A stretch of 64,000 bases of DNA from NCBI GenBank assembly GCA_040385645.1, contig JAZKGZ010000006.1, positions 1 through 64,000 on the forward strand, read 5' to 3'. Positions 1-9,299 of this stretch are shown piece by piece. Every line of letters begins with the position of its first letter. Positions within the stretch are counted from its first letter, which is position 1. Source of the DNA: JANXSS01 sp040385645 (GTDB lineage Bacteria > Pseudomonadota > Gammaproteobacteria > Burkholderiales > Burkholderiaceae_D). The notes under the pieces were generated by a model. The model made no database searches. It was not told where the DNA came from and saw only the letters and a program-made list of their open reading frames with translations. Both the position numbers and the translations under genes were made by a program.

Positions 1-3
1 GAA

Positions 4-80
4 TGGCAGGGGAAGAAGGATTCGAACCTTCGAATGCTGGAATCAAAATCCAGTGCCTTAACCGGCTTGGCGATTCCCCT
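4..80 (-). tRNA. glnX: tRNA-Gln (UUG anticodon)
   Basis: Read on the minus strand this folds as a complete tRNA. The 7-bp acceptor stem pairs AGGGGAA with TTCCCCT, the anticodon stem is CTGGA/TCCAG around a 7-base loop with TTG at positions 34-36, the T-arm contains GGTTCGAATCC, and a CCA tail is encoded at 6-4. It lies just downstream of ispE on the same strand, a common betaproteobacterial arrangement. The anticodon gives glutamine. The gene symbol is generic. Confidence 0.95.
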
Positions 81-124
81 ACGCAACTGCTTGTTCATCA
101 TCCATCGACGAACGAATTCTTTGT

Positions 125-1096
125 TTACGGCTGCTGCAAGTGAAACAACGGGTGGCGGGCAAGTGCCTGCGCCTTCCATATTCTCCAGGTACTGCGCGAT
201 TCGTCGGCGGCATCGCCTGAGCGGGTAAGGGTTGCGTCAATCGCCGCATCTGCCTGCTGCTCGGACTCAAACGCGCAAAATACACAGGCTCCGGACCCGG
301 TCATGCGTGCCTTGCCGAATTGCGCAAGCCATGCAACGGCAGCCGCGATCGGCGCATGCAAAGCAACAGCGACATCCTGCAAGTCATTTTTTCCGAAGCC
401 GATTTGCACCCCGGAAAAGTCCGCTATTCTGACGGGTTTGGTATTCCTTGTCAAACCCGGCGCATTGAAAATGGTTGCAGTCGGCACGACCACACCGGGC
501 TCGATCACCACATACCAGCAGGCCGGCGTTTCCACCGCAGTCAAGGTTTCACCGATCCCTTCGGCAAAAGCGTTCTGACCGAAAATGAAGAACGGCACGT
601 CGGCACCGAGCTGCAAGCCGAGCGCCATCAACTCCGATCTCGACAACTGCGTATTCCATAAGTGGTTGAGCGCCATGAGCGTTGTAGCCGCATCGGATGA
701 GCCGCCACCCAGACCGCCACCCAGCGGTAGAAGCTTATCGAGATCGATATCGACGCCGGGTGTTGTTCGCCCGGTACGTTGTAAATGCGTGTCCTGCAAC
801 AGACGACCGGCGCGCACCGTCAGATCGGCGTCTTGTGTAACGCCCTCGAGCGCACTGATGCGCCGCACCGTGCCATCCTGGCGTAGCTTGAAGTGCAACA
901 TATCGCCGTGGTCGAGCAATTGGAAAACGGTTTGCAGCAGGTGGTAGCCGTCCGGCCGGCGACCGGTTACGTGTAGGAAAAGATTAATTTTTGCAGGTGC
1001 AGGGCAATTGACCAAGCTGCCTCCACGATGCGCGTCATGGTCTTTTGCCAAAGAAATCAACCCGGCTTCCGGTTTGGTACCGGCCTCTCTTGCCAT
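125..1096 (-). CDS. ispE: 4-diphosphocytidyl-2-C-methyl-D-erythritol kinase
   Basis: GHMP-family kinase that phosphorylates CDP-methylerythritol with ATP in the non-mevalonate isoprenoid pathway in the cytoplasm. The N-terminal PAPAKINLFLHV motif (about residues 32-43) and the glycine-rich ATP loop PLGGGLGGGSSD (124-135) are diagnostic, and a C-terminal MTGSGACVF motif is present. The longest frame (323 residues) runs about 30 residues longer than usual and overlaps lolB by 40 bp. A TTG at 1060, overlapping the lolB stop, or a TTG at 1015 just before the conserved core (about 296 residues) are more family-like starts. It is probably co-transcribed with the upstream lipoprotein genes; tRNA-Gln follows. 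Confidence 0.95.
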   Translation of the reverse strand: MAREAGTKPEAGLISLAKDHDAHRGGSLVNCPAPAKINLFLHVTGRRPDGYHLLQTVFQLLDHGDMLHFKLRQDGTVRRISALEGVTQDADLTVRAGRLLQDTHLQRTGRTTPGVDIDLDKLLPLGGGLGGGSSDAATTLMALNHLWNTQLSRSELMALGLQLGADVPFFIFGQNAFAEGIGETLTAVETPACWYVVIEPGVVVPTATIFNAPGLTRNTKPVRIADFSGVQIGFGKNDLQDVAVALHAPIAAAVAWLAQFGKARMTGSGACVFCAFESEQQADAAIDATLTRSGDAADESRSTWRIWKAQALARHPLFHLQQP

Positions 1097-1737
1097 TGAT
1101 CGAGCACGATACGCAAATTGACCTGCCCGGCCTCGCTGGTCAGGCGTTGCAAATCGATACGTCTGGGATGCCCCTCTTCCCAGGTCGGGTAACGAATCAG
1201 CCAGCCGTCCATGGTGTTGACGAATGCGGCGTCGCCGTTACGATCGGCACTGGCGACGTAGCGCATGCCGCGCTGATCCAATGCAAAACCTTGCAGCCAA
1301 TCCCGCAGACCGGAAATCGGCAAGGGCCAACCTAGGGTGCTGGCGGTCAAGGCATCGACGTCGCGCGCGCTGCGTGGAGCCTGGCCGTTTTGGGTCAGTG
1401 TCGCCATCGATGGTGTCAGATCGATCGTTGCCAGCGTCTGGCCGAAAGGTGTCGATAATGCGATGCGTGTCAGGCTCGCACTCTGGTTCCAGGTGAATTT
1501 TCCATCGAGCACGCGCTCCAGGCCATCCTGCTCGTAGCGCAGGGAGAGGCGCCCGCCGATGTCGATGTTTTCTTGATACTGTCGAGCCGAGTCTGCGGCA
1601 GCATCGAGTGGCGAATACAGCACACCGGATTTCTGTGGAGCGACGAAGGTGGCACAGCCACTTACCGATAGACTCAATACGCCGGCCAGCAGCAGGCCGG
1701 CACTACGGGTGGATAGAATTTTGCCGGAATGCCGCAC
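1057..1737 (-). CDS. lolB: outer-membrane lipoprotein localisation protein LolB
   Basis: 226 residues. The N-terminus is a lipoprotein signal with lipobox LSVSGC and the acylated cysteine at residue 28. The body has the LolB features: a GGRLSLRYEQDGLERVLDGKFTWNQ-like beta strand region and a G(W/L)P...L..WL segment (WPLPISGLRDWLQG). In the family this outer-membrane protein accepts lipoproteins from LolA and inserts them in the outer membrane. It lies between the TPR lipoprotein gene (1 bp gap) and ispE (overlap), the usual betaproteobacterial order, so an operon is likely. Confidence 0.92.
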   Translation of the reverse strand: MRHSGKILSTRSAGLLLAGVLSLSVSGCATFVAPQKSGVLYSPLDAAADSARQYQENIDIGGRLSLRYEQDGLERVLDGKFTWNQSASLTRIALSTPFGQTLATIDLTPSMATLTQNGQAPRSARDVDALTASTLGWPLPISGLRDWLQGFALDQRGMRYVASADRNGDAAFVNTMDGWLIRYPTWEEGHPRRIDLQRLTSEAGQVNLRIVLDQWQERPVPNRKPG

Positions 1738-1738
1738 G

Positions 1739-3562
1739 TCAGAGACTAGCGCGCAAGCGCAGGAGCGTACTTCTTAACGTGTCGTTTTTCGGGTCTTTGG
1801 TACGGGCGTCGCGCCAGAATTTCTGGGCATCGTCGCGCTGGCCCCTTACCCACAGCACTTCGCCCAGGTGCACTGCGATTTCCGGATCGGCACGTATGGC
1901 GTAGGCACGGCGTAATAATTCTTCGGCCTCTTTCAATTTTCCCATTCGATATTGCACCCACCCCATGCTATCCATAATGAAGGGGTCTTCCGGCGCGATT
2001 GCCCGCGCTTTTTCTATCAGCACATACGCTTCCTGGAGGCGAATGTTGCGTTCCGCGAACGAGTACCCCAATGCGTTATAAGCATTTTGATTGTCCGGTG
2101 CCAGCTCGATCACGCGCCTCAGCGATTTCTCCATCAATAAAAAATTGTTATTCTTCTCGGCGATCATTGCATAGTCGTAAAGCAGATCGGTATTGTCCGG
2201 GAACTGCTTCAAGGCGTCATCAAGTACCGAAAATGCAATATTTTCCTGGTTTGCTTCGCGCAGCATTTGCGCTTCGGAAAGGACCACACGTATTTTGTCG
2301 GCTTCGCTACGGGCTGCCGTTTCCTGCAAAAGACGCCGGCCTTCCGCTAGATTGCCCTGTTTGGCAACGATCTGCGCGCGTTTGATCTGAGCACCTACCA
2401 GCGCGTCACCGGACTCGATCTGAGCCAGCCACTTAAGCGCGCCCGCGCTGTCGCCACGCTCTTCAACGATTTGCGCCAGAAGCAACAGGGCCTGGCTCGG
2501 ATCGCGCTCGTCATCTCCCTTTGCAGCCAGTGCTTTGACGTAGCTGGTCAGATATTTTTCAGCCTCCGGTAACTGGTTTGTCTGAACCCCGAGCATGCCT
2601 AGCGCGTAAAGGCTGGTCAGGTTGGCCGGCTGCGTCGCTAGAAGTTGCTTGAACTGCGTTTGTGCGCCTTCGTAATTCTTTTGCTCGATCAGCGTGCGTG
2701 CGTAGGCGGTTCGCACCTCGACCGACTGTGGATTCGCTGCAAGAAACTGCGACAGTACCCTGGCTACTTCGGTTTTATCGGGCGTAACCTGAGCCAGTGT
2801 CAAAATAGCGATTTCAGCATCCGGCTTGAGCGCCAATGCCGCGCGCGCTTCCAAGTCTGCACGTTTCATATCACCTCTGTTGAAGGCACTGAGTGCCAAG
2901 GCAATATGACTTTCGGGCAGATCTGCGTAAGGTGCGACGAGGGTATCGAGCAGATTGAACGCCGATTCTTTGTTTTTAGCGTTGGCAAGCAAGCGCTGAG
3001 TTTGTAAAATCAATGCCGGGCGTGCCTGCGGACGTGCTTCGGCTAGGCGTTGAGCAAGAATGACACGTGCTTCTTCAAGGTTGTCGCTCAAAAGCATGAA
3101 GCCAACATAGTATTGGCTCGCTTCTGCGGAATCCGGGGCCAGTTCACGCCAGAGCCGCACGGCATTCAACGCTTCGCCAGCCTGCTTCGCGCTTAAGGCG
3201 ATCTCGGCAGCGCGTCGCGCCAGGCGCGGGTCGCGGGTTTGTTGGGCCGCACGCAATTGCGCGGTGTAGGCGTTTTGCCAATCGCCGCGCTGAAAAGCGA
3301 TTTCCGCGGTCAGCAGTTTAAATAACAATTCGTCGGTGAGCATTGCCGTAGGCAACGAATCATTGCTCGGTGACGCGCCGGGTCGCGTACCGGTACGTGC
3401 GGGCCTTGTGGTCAGGATGGGTGTCATACCGCCATCGGCCGTGGCCTGTGGCGGCTGCGCAGTTGTCGGGCCGGCTTTCGGTTCATTCGGTGTCGCGGGT
3501 ACCAGTGCCGCGCAACCGCTAAGAAGTGACGATATCGTTATGATAAGGAATGCAGTTTTCAA
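1739..3562 (-). CDS. TPR-repeat lipoprotein
   Basis: 607 residues, starting with a lipoprotein signal peptide (lipobox LLSGC, cysteine at residue 17), then a Pro/Thr-rich linker, then tetratricopeptide repeats filling most of the protein; the clearest are near the C-terminus (NAYNALGYSFAERN, FIMDSMGWVQYRMGKLKEAEELLRRAY). It is predicted to be anchored in the outer membrane facing the periplasm. The position directly upstream of lolB is conserved in Burkholderiales, which hints at a role in envelope assembly, but no specific partner can be read from the sequence. Confidence 0.88.
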   Translation of the reverse strand: MKTAFLIITISSLLSGCAALVPATPNEPKAGPTTAQPPQATADGGMTPILTTRPARTGTRPGASPSNDSLPTAMLTDELLFKLLTAEIAFQRGDWQNAYTAQLRAAQQTRDPRLARRAAEIALSAKQAGEALNAVRLWRELAPDSAEASQYYVGFMLLSDNLEEARVILAQRLAEARPQARPALILQTQRLLANAKNKESAFNLLDTLVAPYADLPESHIALALSAFNRGDMKRADLEARAALALKPDAEIAILTLAQVTPDKTEVARVLSQFLAANPQSVEVRTAYARTLIEQKNYEGAQTQFKQLLATQPANLTSLYALGMLGVQTNQLPEAEKYLTSYVKALAAKGDDERDPSQALLLLAQIVEERGDSAGALKWLAQIESGDALVGAQIKRAQIVAKQGNLAEGRRLLQETAARSEADKIRVVLSEAQMLREANQENIAFSVLDDALKQFPDNTDLLYDYAMIAEKNNNFLLMEKSLRRVIELAPDNQNAYNALGYSFAERNIRLQEAYVLIEKARAIAPEDPFIMDSMGWVQYRMGKLKEAEELLRRAYAIRADPEIAVHLGEVLWVRGQRDDAQKFWRDARTKDPKNDTLRSTLLRLRASL

Positions 3563-3697
3563 GTGGATATCCCGGCGAGAACGCAGGTTTTGATTCTACG
3601 CCCAACTTGCATTCGACGCCCATTGCCGCATCTGTATGAATGTGGTGTGCACATCGAGACCACACATGTGCCGGGCCAATCAGGAGACAAATCGAAT

Positions 3698-4519
3698 ATG
3701 CCGGAATTGCCCGAGGTCGAAGTCACCCGTCGTGGCGTCGCGCCCCATCTCGAAGGACAGACGGTGACGGCGGTCGTGATGCGCCACGCCGGATTGCGCT
3801 GGCCATTCCCCCCCGACCTGGCAATGCAGTTGGCAGGCCAGGTGGTGCGGCGGGCAGGGCGACGTGGCAAATATCTGTTGCTGGAATTCGACCATGGCAC
3901 ATTGCTGATACATCTCGGCATGTCCGGGCATTTGCGGATCCTGCCACATCCAACTCCGCCAGCCAAGCACGACCACTTCGACCTGGTGGTCGGCGCACAC
4001 TTGATGCGCCTGACCGACCCGCGCCGCTTCGGTGCGGTACTTTGGCATGCTGCCCACGAGGGCGCAGTTGATACTCACCTGTTATTGCGCAGCCTCGGCG
4101 TGGAGCCGCTGGAGTCGCATTTTTCGGCAGAATTGTTGTATCGGCAAACGCGCAACCGTGCCGCGCCGATCAAACAAGTGTTGTTGATGGGTGACATCGT
4201 CGTCGGCGTCGGTAATATTTATGCATCTGAGAGCCTGTTTCGAGCCGGTATCAATCCAAAAACGCCGGCGCGCCGTATCAGCCTAGCTCGGTACGACAAA
4301 CTTGCTGCGGCAATTCGTGACATTCTCGCTCGCGCCATCGTGCAGGGTGGCAGCACCTTGCGCGACTTTGTCGGGGCAGCTGGCCAAGCCGGTTACTTCC
4401 AGCAAAGCTACTTCGTTTACGACCGCAACGGCGAACCTTGCCGCGTTTGCACGGGCAGCGTGCGGCAAATTCGGCAAGGCCAACGCTCAACGTTTTATTG
4501 CGTCAATTGTCAAAAGTGA
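3698..4519 (+). CDS. mutM: formamidopyrimidine-DNA glycosylase
   Basis: 273 residues from the ATG at 3698, chosen because MPELPEVE must be the N-terminus (Pro2 and Glu3 are catalytic after Met removal) and an AGGAGA ribosome site sits 11 bp upstream. A longer in-frame reading from 3563 is not needed. The C-terminus has the four-cysteine zinc finger (CRVC ... CVNC). The family excises 8-oxoguanine and other oxidised purines and cleaves the abasic site. It is divergent from the lolB operon and followed 22 bp later by the dynamin-like gene and then mutY, which acts in the same oxidised-guanine repair pathway. Confidence 0.97.
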   Translation: MPELPEVEVTRRGVAPHLEGQTVTAVVMRHAGLRWPFPPDLAMQLAGQVVRRAGRRGKYLLLEFDHGTLLIHLGMSGHLRILPHPTPPAKHDHFDLVVGAHLMRLTDPRRFGAVLWHAAHEGAVDTHLLLRSLGVEPLESHFSAELLYRQTRNRAAPIKQVLLMGDIVVGVGNIYASESLFRAGINPKTPARRISLARYDKLAAAIRDILARAIVQGGSTLRDFVGAAGQAGYFQQSYFVYDRNGEPCRVCTGSVRQIRQGQRSTFYCVNCQK

Positions 4520-4541
4520 GCCCAGGTGCTAGATTCAACAG

Positions 4542-6539
4542 TTGATCAATAGCAACTTGCATCGGCAAGCTGGAGTCACTGTGAGCGATCTGGCTGGAGC
4601 ATTCGAACGATTCTGCAATTGGCGCACTTGCGCTGCCGAAGGCTTGTTGGAATATAGCTGCGGCATGGACGCCGCCGGCGTTGGCGACCGTGCCAGCCAT
4701 GACTGTCTGGCGCAGTTGCGAGCCCGTTTGGCCGACGACAAACTCACCATTGCATTCGTCGCAGAATTTTCTCGTGGCAAATCCGAACTGATCAATGCCA
4801 TATTCTTTGCCGACTATGGGCAACGAATTGTGCCTTCTTCTGCCGGCCGTACGACCATGTGCCCGACCGAGTTGCGTTACGACGCTACATCGGCTCCCTG
4901 CATCCGGTTGCTGCCGATTGAAACCCGGGCCCAAGCGGGCAGTATCGGCGAATTTCAAAAGGCACCCGAATCCTGGACTACCTTGCCTCTGGAACTCGAG
5001 TCCGTTGAGGCGATGCAGGAGGCGTTTCGACAAGTCGGCTTGACCAAACGGGTACCAGTCGGGCAAGCGGTGCAGTACGGCTTGTTCGATGCCGACGATC
5101 CGGATGCCGCCGGTGTTGTAGCCACAGACGGTACGGTGGAAATTTCCGCCTGGCGGCACGCGATCGTCAATTTTCCGCATCCCTTGCTGAAGCAGGGATT
5201 GGTGATCATCGATACGCCCGGCCTGAATGCCATCGGCACCGAACCCGACTTGACGCTGCACCTGATCCCGAGCGCGCACGTGGTGCTGTTCGTACTGGGA
5301 GCCGATACCGGTGTGACGAAAAGCGATCTCGCACTATGGCGCGACAATCTTGGCGGCCGGCAAGCGGGTCGCGTGGTGGTGATGAACAAAATCGACAGCC
5401 TGTGGGACGAACTGCGTACGCCGCTAGAAATCGATGCCGAAATTCAGGGGCAGGCAAAAGATGTGGCGCAGGCGCTCGGGCTGGCATCCTCGCAGGTTTT
5501 TCCGGTGTCGGCGCAAAAAGGACTGTTGGCAAAAATTCGCAAAGACTCTTTATTGTTGCAACGCAGCCGACTGCCAACGCTCGAGCAGGCATTGTCGGCC
5601 GGATTGATTCCGGCACGCCAAATGATCGTACGCGACCAGCTCGTCCACGACTTGGGAATACTGACCGCGTCGCGTCGGGCTTTGGTCGATACTCGCTTAC
5701 GTGGTGTGGTCGAGCAGTTATTCGAATTGCGTAGCTTGCGCGGCAAGAATCAAAAAATTGTGGCTTACATGAAAAAGCGCATCGATATCGAAAGCGAGGA
5801 ATTCGATCTGAGCTTGAGCGCATTGCAGGCGACCCGCATGGTACTTGCCCGTCTTTCGGCCGAGATGTTTTCGGTGTTGGGAATGGTCGCTTTGCATCGG
5901 GATATTCGTCATGCTCGCGCAGAAATGGATCGCAGCTATTTTTCTAAAGGCTTGCGCCAGGCAGTACGACAGTTTTTCGAGCAGGCGCAGACCAACTTGG
6001 CGGTGTCCGACCAGACGATCGAGGAAATCAATGCGATGATGACGGCAATGTATCGAAAATTTTCTGGTGAACACGGCTTGATGCTGTCCGTGCCGATGGG
6101 ATTTTCATTGGCTAAATATCGGCATGAAATCGCTGCGATCGATGCCGTGTACCAACAGCAGTTCGGTACCGCAGCGATCCTGACAACCTCCCAACTGACT
6201 TTGATGCAGAATTTTTTTAATTCGATTGTACTGCGCGTGAAACAAACATTTTTGCGGGCGAATCAAGACGTAGAAAGTTGGCTGCAGATGCTGATGTCGC
6301 CGCTCGATGCACAGATCAATGAACACCAGGCGCAGTTGCTGCAGCGGCGACAGTCGATCGAGCGTATCGGGCTTGCCACCGGCGGCCTGGAAGAAAAGTT
6401 GTCGATGTTGGAATCCTTGCATGCAGAATGCGCCCATCGCGACGAACTGCTGCGGCACGCAGAGGCCGGCCTGCAACTGGCTTTGTCGATACAGCCCGCA
6501 ACACCCGATACGGAATCAATGGAAACGAACGGTGCTTAA
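4542..6539 (+). CDS. dynamin-like GTPase
   Basis: 665 residues with a GTPase domain near the N-terminus: a P-loop-like FVAEFSRGKSELINAIF (usual glycine replaced by alanine), a G3 motif IIDTPGLNAIG and a G4 motif VMNKIDSLWD. The C-terminal half is long and helical, with a coiled-coil look near the end. Bacterial dynamin-like proteins remodel or survey membranes, but the role of this Burkholderiales branch is not established. The longest frame starts at TTG 4542; GTG at 4581 is an alternative. The stop overlaps the mutY start by 8 bp, so the genes are translationally coupled with DNA-repair genes. Confidence 0.85.
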   Translation: MINSNLHRQAGVTVSDLAGAFERFCNWRTCAAEGLLEYSCGMDAAGVGDRASHDCLAQLRARLADDKLTIAFVAEFSRGKSELINAIFFADYGQRIVPSSAGRTTMCPTELRYDATSAPCIRLLPIETRAQAGSIGEFQKAPESWTTLPLELESVEAMQEAFRQVGLTKRVPVGQAVQYGLFDADDPDAAGVVATDGTVEISAWRHAIVNFPHPLLKQGLVIIDTPGLNAIGTEPDLTLHLIPSAHVVLFVLGADTGVTKSDLALWRDNLGGRQAGRVVVMNKIDSLWDELRTPLEIDAEIQGQAKDVAQALGLASSQVFPVSAQKGLLAKIRKDSLLLQRSRLPTLEQALSAGLIPARQMIVRDQLVHDLGILTASRRALVDTRLRGVVEQLFELRSLRGKNQKIVAYMKKRIDIESEEFDLSLSALQATRMVLARLSAEMFSVLGMVALHRDIRHARAEMDRSYFSKGLRQAVRQFFEQAQTNLAVSDQTIEEINAMMTAMYRKFSGEHGLMLSVPMGFSLAKYRHEIAAIDAVYQQQFGTAAILTTSQLTLMQNFFNSIVLRVKQTFLRANQDVESWLQMLMSPLDAQINEHQAQLLQRRQSIERIGLATGGLEEKLSMLESLHAECAHRDELLRHAEAGLQLALSIQPATPDTESMETNGA

Positions 6540-7710
6540 AGAAATAAAGAAGAATCGGTCCAAAGAAAGCGCAACACTCGTTTTGCCAGAAAACCCGCGT
6601 TTCTCAGGCGATTTGATCGCCTGGCAAAAAACATACGGCAGGCATACGCTGCCTTGGCAAAACACCACCGATGCTTACCGGATCTGGTTATCCGAGATCA
6701 TGCTGCAGCAAACCCAGGTAGCAGCTGTTATTCCGTATTACCTGAAATTTCTACACCGCTTTCCGGATGTATTCGCACTGGCCGAGGCACCTTCCGAAGA
6801 AGTCATGGCCCACTGGAGCGGCCTGGGATACTACTCTCGGGCACGCAACCTGCACCGTTGCGCACGCGAGGTCGTAGCTGCATACGATGGTGTATTTCCG
6901 AGCGACCCCGCTTTGCTGGCGCAGCTGCCGGGAATTGGACGCTCTACGGCAGCTGCGATTGCTGCGTTTGCGTATGGCACCCGTGCAGCCATCATGGATG
7001 GCAATGTCAAACGTGTTTTTGCCAGGGTATTCGGCATCGATACCTACCCCGGGGAACGAAAAACCGAACAGTATCTGTGGCAATTGGCGGTATCGCTATT
7101 ACCGCACGTTGACCTGCAATCTTATACCCAGGGTCTGATGGATCTCGGCGCGACGCTGTGCACGCGAAGCAGGCCGGCATGCCAACGTTGTCCGCTGGCC
7201 GACCGTTGCATCGCGCTCGCCACTGGCCGGGTTGCCGAGTTACCGATCCGTAAACCGAAAAAAGCCGTGCCTGAAAAACATGCGGTTATGCTGGTCGTAG
7301 CCGACCGACACCAGGTTTTACTGACCCAACGTCCGGAGCAAGGCATATGGGGCGGCTTGCTGTCGCTACCGGAACTGGACGGCTTTACCGTCGTTGCACA
7401 CGACACCGTCGACACACCTATGATGGATGCGCCTACCGTTATATCTATGCAAGCCTCGATCGAGCATTATTTGCGGCCGTTCGGCGATGTCGCCAGCTGC
7501 AGCAAGCTGCAATCCTTCACCCACGGTTTTACCCATTTTAAACTGCATGTAGTGCCGTATCGTGTGACGCTGGCACGACGTCTGGACGTCGTCGGTGAAA
7601 CCGATCAAGTATGGGTCGATATCGAGCGGCTCGACAGGCTACCCCTGCCGGCACCGGTACGCAAACTGCTACAAGAATTATTTAGGGCCGACGATTTGTT
7701 TGCTGCTTAA
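6532..7710 (+). CDS. mutY: A/G-specific adenine DNA glycosylase
   Basis: About 392 residues from the GTG at 6532, overlapping the stop of the GTPase gene; the frame is open further upstream but there it runs inside the previous gene. It carries the catalytic glutamate in SEIMLQQTQ (about residue 55), the helix-hairpin-helix LPGIGRSTAAAIAAFA, the catalytic aspartate in MDGNVKRV (about 156), the C-X6-C-X2-C-X5-C 4Fe-4S ligands (about 210-226) and a C-terminal NUDIX-like 8-oxoG recognition domain. It removes adenine mispaired with 8-oxoG and so complements MutM. It is convergent with the Lon-domain gene, overlapping by 4 bp. Confidence 0.96.
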   Translation: MLKEIKKNRSKESATLVLPENPRFSGDLIAWQKTYGRHTLPWQNTTDAYRIWLSEIMLQQTQVAAVIPYYLKFLHRFPDVFALAEAPSEEVMAHWSGLGYYSRARNLHRCAREVVAAYDGVFPSDPALLAQLPGIGRSTAAAIAAFAYGTRAAIMDGNVKRVFARVFGIDTYPGERKTEQYLWQLAVSLLPHVDLQSYTQGLMDLGATLCTRSRPACQRCPLADRCIALATGRVAELPIRKPKKAVPEKHAVMLVVADRHQVLLTQRPEQGIWGGLLSLPELDGFTVVAHDTVDTPMMDAPTVISMQASIEHYLRPFGDVASCSKLQSFTHGFTHFKLHVVPYRVTLARRLDVVGETDQVWVDIERLDRLPLPAPVRKLLQELFRADDLFAA

Positions 7711-8351
7711 TTCTTAATACCTTTGTTCAATACTTTTTCTTGTTTCAGCAGATGTAGCACCAGGTCCATGCGGCTCTGCGCATCCTCGACTTCCAGTAAT
7801 TTTTGGCGGGCTTTCAACGGCAACGGCAAGATTTCCGACCAGCGGTCGGCGACCCATCCGGTATCGTCCAGGCGTATCGGCAGTGTGAAAGGGCTGTCCG
7901 AAAGTTTTTCCATGCCACATGCCTGACGCCGATCGAGGTCGTCGATGATGATTTTCAAGGTGTCGGCGCAATCCACATGCGCACCCGCCGGCAATATTGG
8001 CGCATCAGGCCTGATCGGGTCGATCTGCGCTTCCAGTTGCTTGTTGGCCAGGCGTCGGGTTTGGCGAATGCGAAATCGCGTACCGCCACGGGTTCGAAGC
8101 TTCAATACCCCGAGTTGCGGCATATCCCAACTGGTAATGTGGGCAACGCAGCCGATGTTTTCCGGTTCGCCGAGCTCACTGCATTCGCTGCCAGACTTCA
8201 GCAATACGACACCGAACTGTGAATCGCGCCGCATGCAGTCTCGTATCATGTCGATGCAGCAGGTTTCGACCACCTTAATAGGTAGCACCCCGTCGGGAAA
8301 CAGCACCGCTTTCAGGGGAAACAGAGGTATCCAGGTGGCGTCGTGGTTCAT
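7707..8351 (-). CDS. Lon N-terminal substrate-binding domain protein
   Basis: 214 residues. The start WIPLFPLKAVLFPDGVLPIKV is the hallmark of the LON/PUA-like N-terminal domain of Lon protease, but the AAA+ and protease domains are absent and the length matches the stand-alone family (peptidase S16, Lon-domain). The function of stand-alone members is unknown; substrate or protein binding is inferred from Lon. It is downstream of rapZ on the same strand (29 bp gap), so it may be the last gene of the ptsN-hprK-rapZ operon. Confidence 0.85.
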   Translation of the reverse strand: MNHDATWIPLFPLKAVLFPDGVLPIKVVETCCIDMIRDCMRRDSQFGVVLLKSGSECSELGEPENIGCVAHITSWDMPQLGVLKLRTRGGTRFRIRQTRRLANKQLEAQIDPIRPDAPILPAGAHVDCADTLKIIIDDLDRRQACGMEKLSDSPFTLPIRLDDTGWVADRWSEILPLPLKARQKLLEVEDAQSRMDLVLHLLKQEKVLNKGIKN

Positions 8352-8380
8352 AAGTCGCGCAATGGTCGTTTTGTGCTCAC

Positions 8381-9271
8381 TCAGTGATCGCTAACGCGCG
8401 CGTCGTGCGAAGGAAGTTCACGATGCCGCAGCAACACGCGCTCGTTCGGCTTGAAATAACTGGCAAGTTCTTCCGTGAAATACACCGAGCGGTGCTGGCC
8501 ACCGGTGCAACCGATTGCCACCGTCAGATAGCTGCGGTTGTCACGTTTAAAGGACGGAAGCCATCGTTCGACAAAACCCTTTATGTCGGATAACAATTCG
8601 CCGGCTTCCGGCTGCGCAGCCAAAAACGCTGCGACAGGTGCGTCTCTACCGGTCATGCGCCGTAGCGTGACGTCGTAGTACGGATTGGGCAGCATGCGTA
8701 CATCGAAGACCAGATCGGCATCCAGGGGCACACCAAATTTGAATGCAAAAGATTCGAAGAGCAGCGTCAGCGGCGCACGCTCGGTATCCACCAAATCCTT
8801 CAACCACAACCGTAGTTTGCTGGCCGATAAACCGGAGGTGTCGATCACATGGCCAAGCCCTTCGATGGCAACCAGCATCTCACGCTCGTGCAAAATGCAT
8901 TCGATCAGGGTCGGGCGGTCACCCGGGTCTTGGTCGGGCCGAACGCGATGCGAAAGTGGATGGCTGCGCCGGGTTTCGGAAAACCGCGCGATCAGGGATT
9001 CCGTCTTGGCCGTGAAGAACAGTACTTTGACATCATGCCCGTCGTCTTTGAGCAATTGAATGTCGGCAGGCAGACTAGCCAGGGAATCGGCGCTACGTGC
9101 ATCCATCGCCACCGCCAGCGCGGCTGCGCCTTCCCGCATCCGGGTGGCGACTAAATCGCGCAATAGCGTTGGCGGTAGATTGTCGACGCAAAAATAACCG
9201 GCATCTTCCAGCGCGTTCAAACCGACTGACTTGCCCGAGCCGGAAATACCGGTGATGAGAATAATACGCAT
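8381..9271 (-). CDS. rapZ: RNase adapter protein RapZ
   Basis: 296 residues with the Walker A motif GISGSGKS (8-15), the family signature YFCVDNLPPTLL just after it, a Walker B-like region (DLVFDVRMLPNP) and the conserved C-terminal GCTGGQHRSVY. In enterobacteria RapZ binds small RNAs to direct RNase E to GlmZ and so controls glucosamine-6-phosphate synthase; in betaproteobacteria it travels with hprK and ptsN as here. The start is the ATG at 9271, just before the P-loop. Confidence 0.95.
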   Translation of the reverse strand: MRIILITGISGSGKSVGLNALEDAGYFCVDNLPPTLLRDLVATRMREGAAALAVAMDARSADSLASLPADIQLLKDDGHDVKVLFFTAKTESLIARFSETRRSHPLSHRVRPDQDPGDRPTLIECILHEREMLVAIEGLGHVIDTSGLSASKLRLWLKDLVDTERAPLTLLFESFAFKFGVPLDADLVFDVRMLPNPYYDVTLRRMTGRDAPVAAFLAAQPEAGELLSDIKGFVERWLPSFKRDNRSYLTVAIGCTGGQHRSVYFTEELASYFKPNERVLLRHRELPSHDARVSDH

Positions 9272-9299
9272 AGGAAATTATAATACGGCGTGTCGCGTT

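Noticed and set aside
3563..3697. 45-residue N-terminal extension of MutM
   Set aside because: MutM needs Pro2 at its N-terminus for catalysis, so the start must be 3698.
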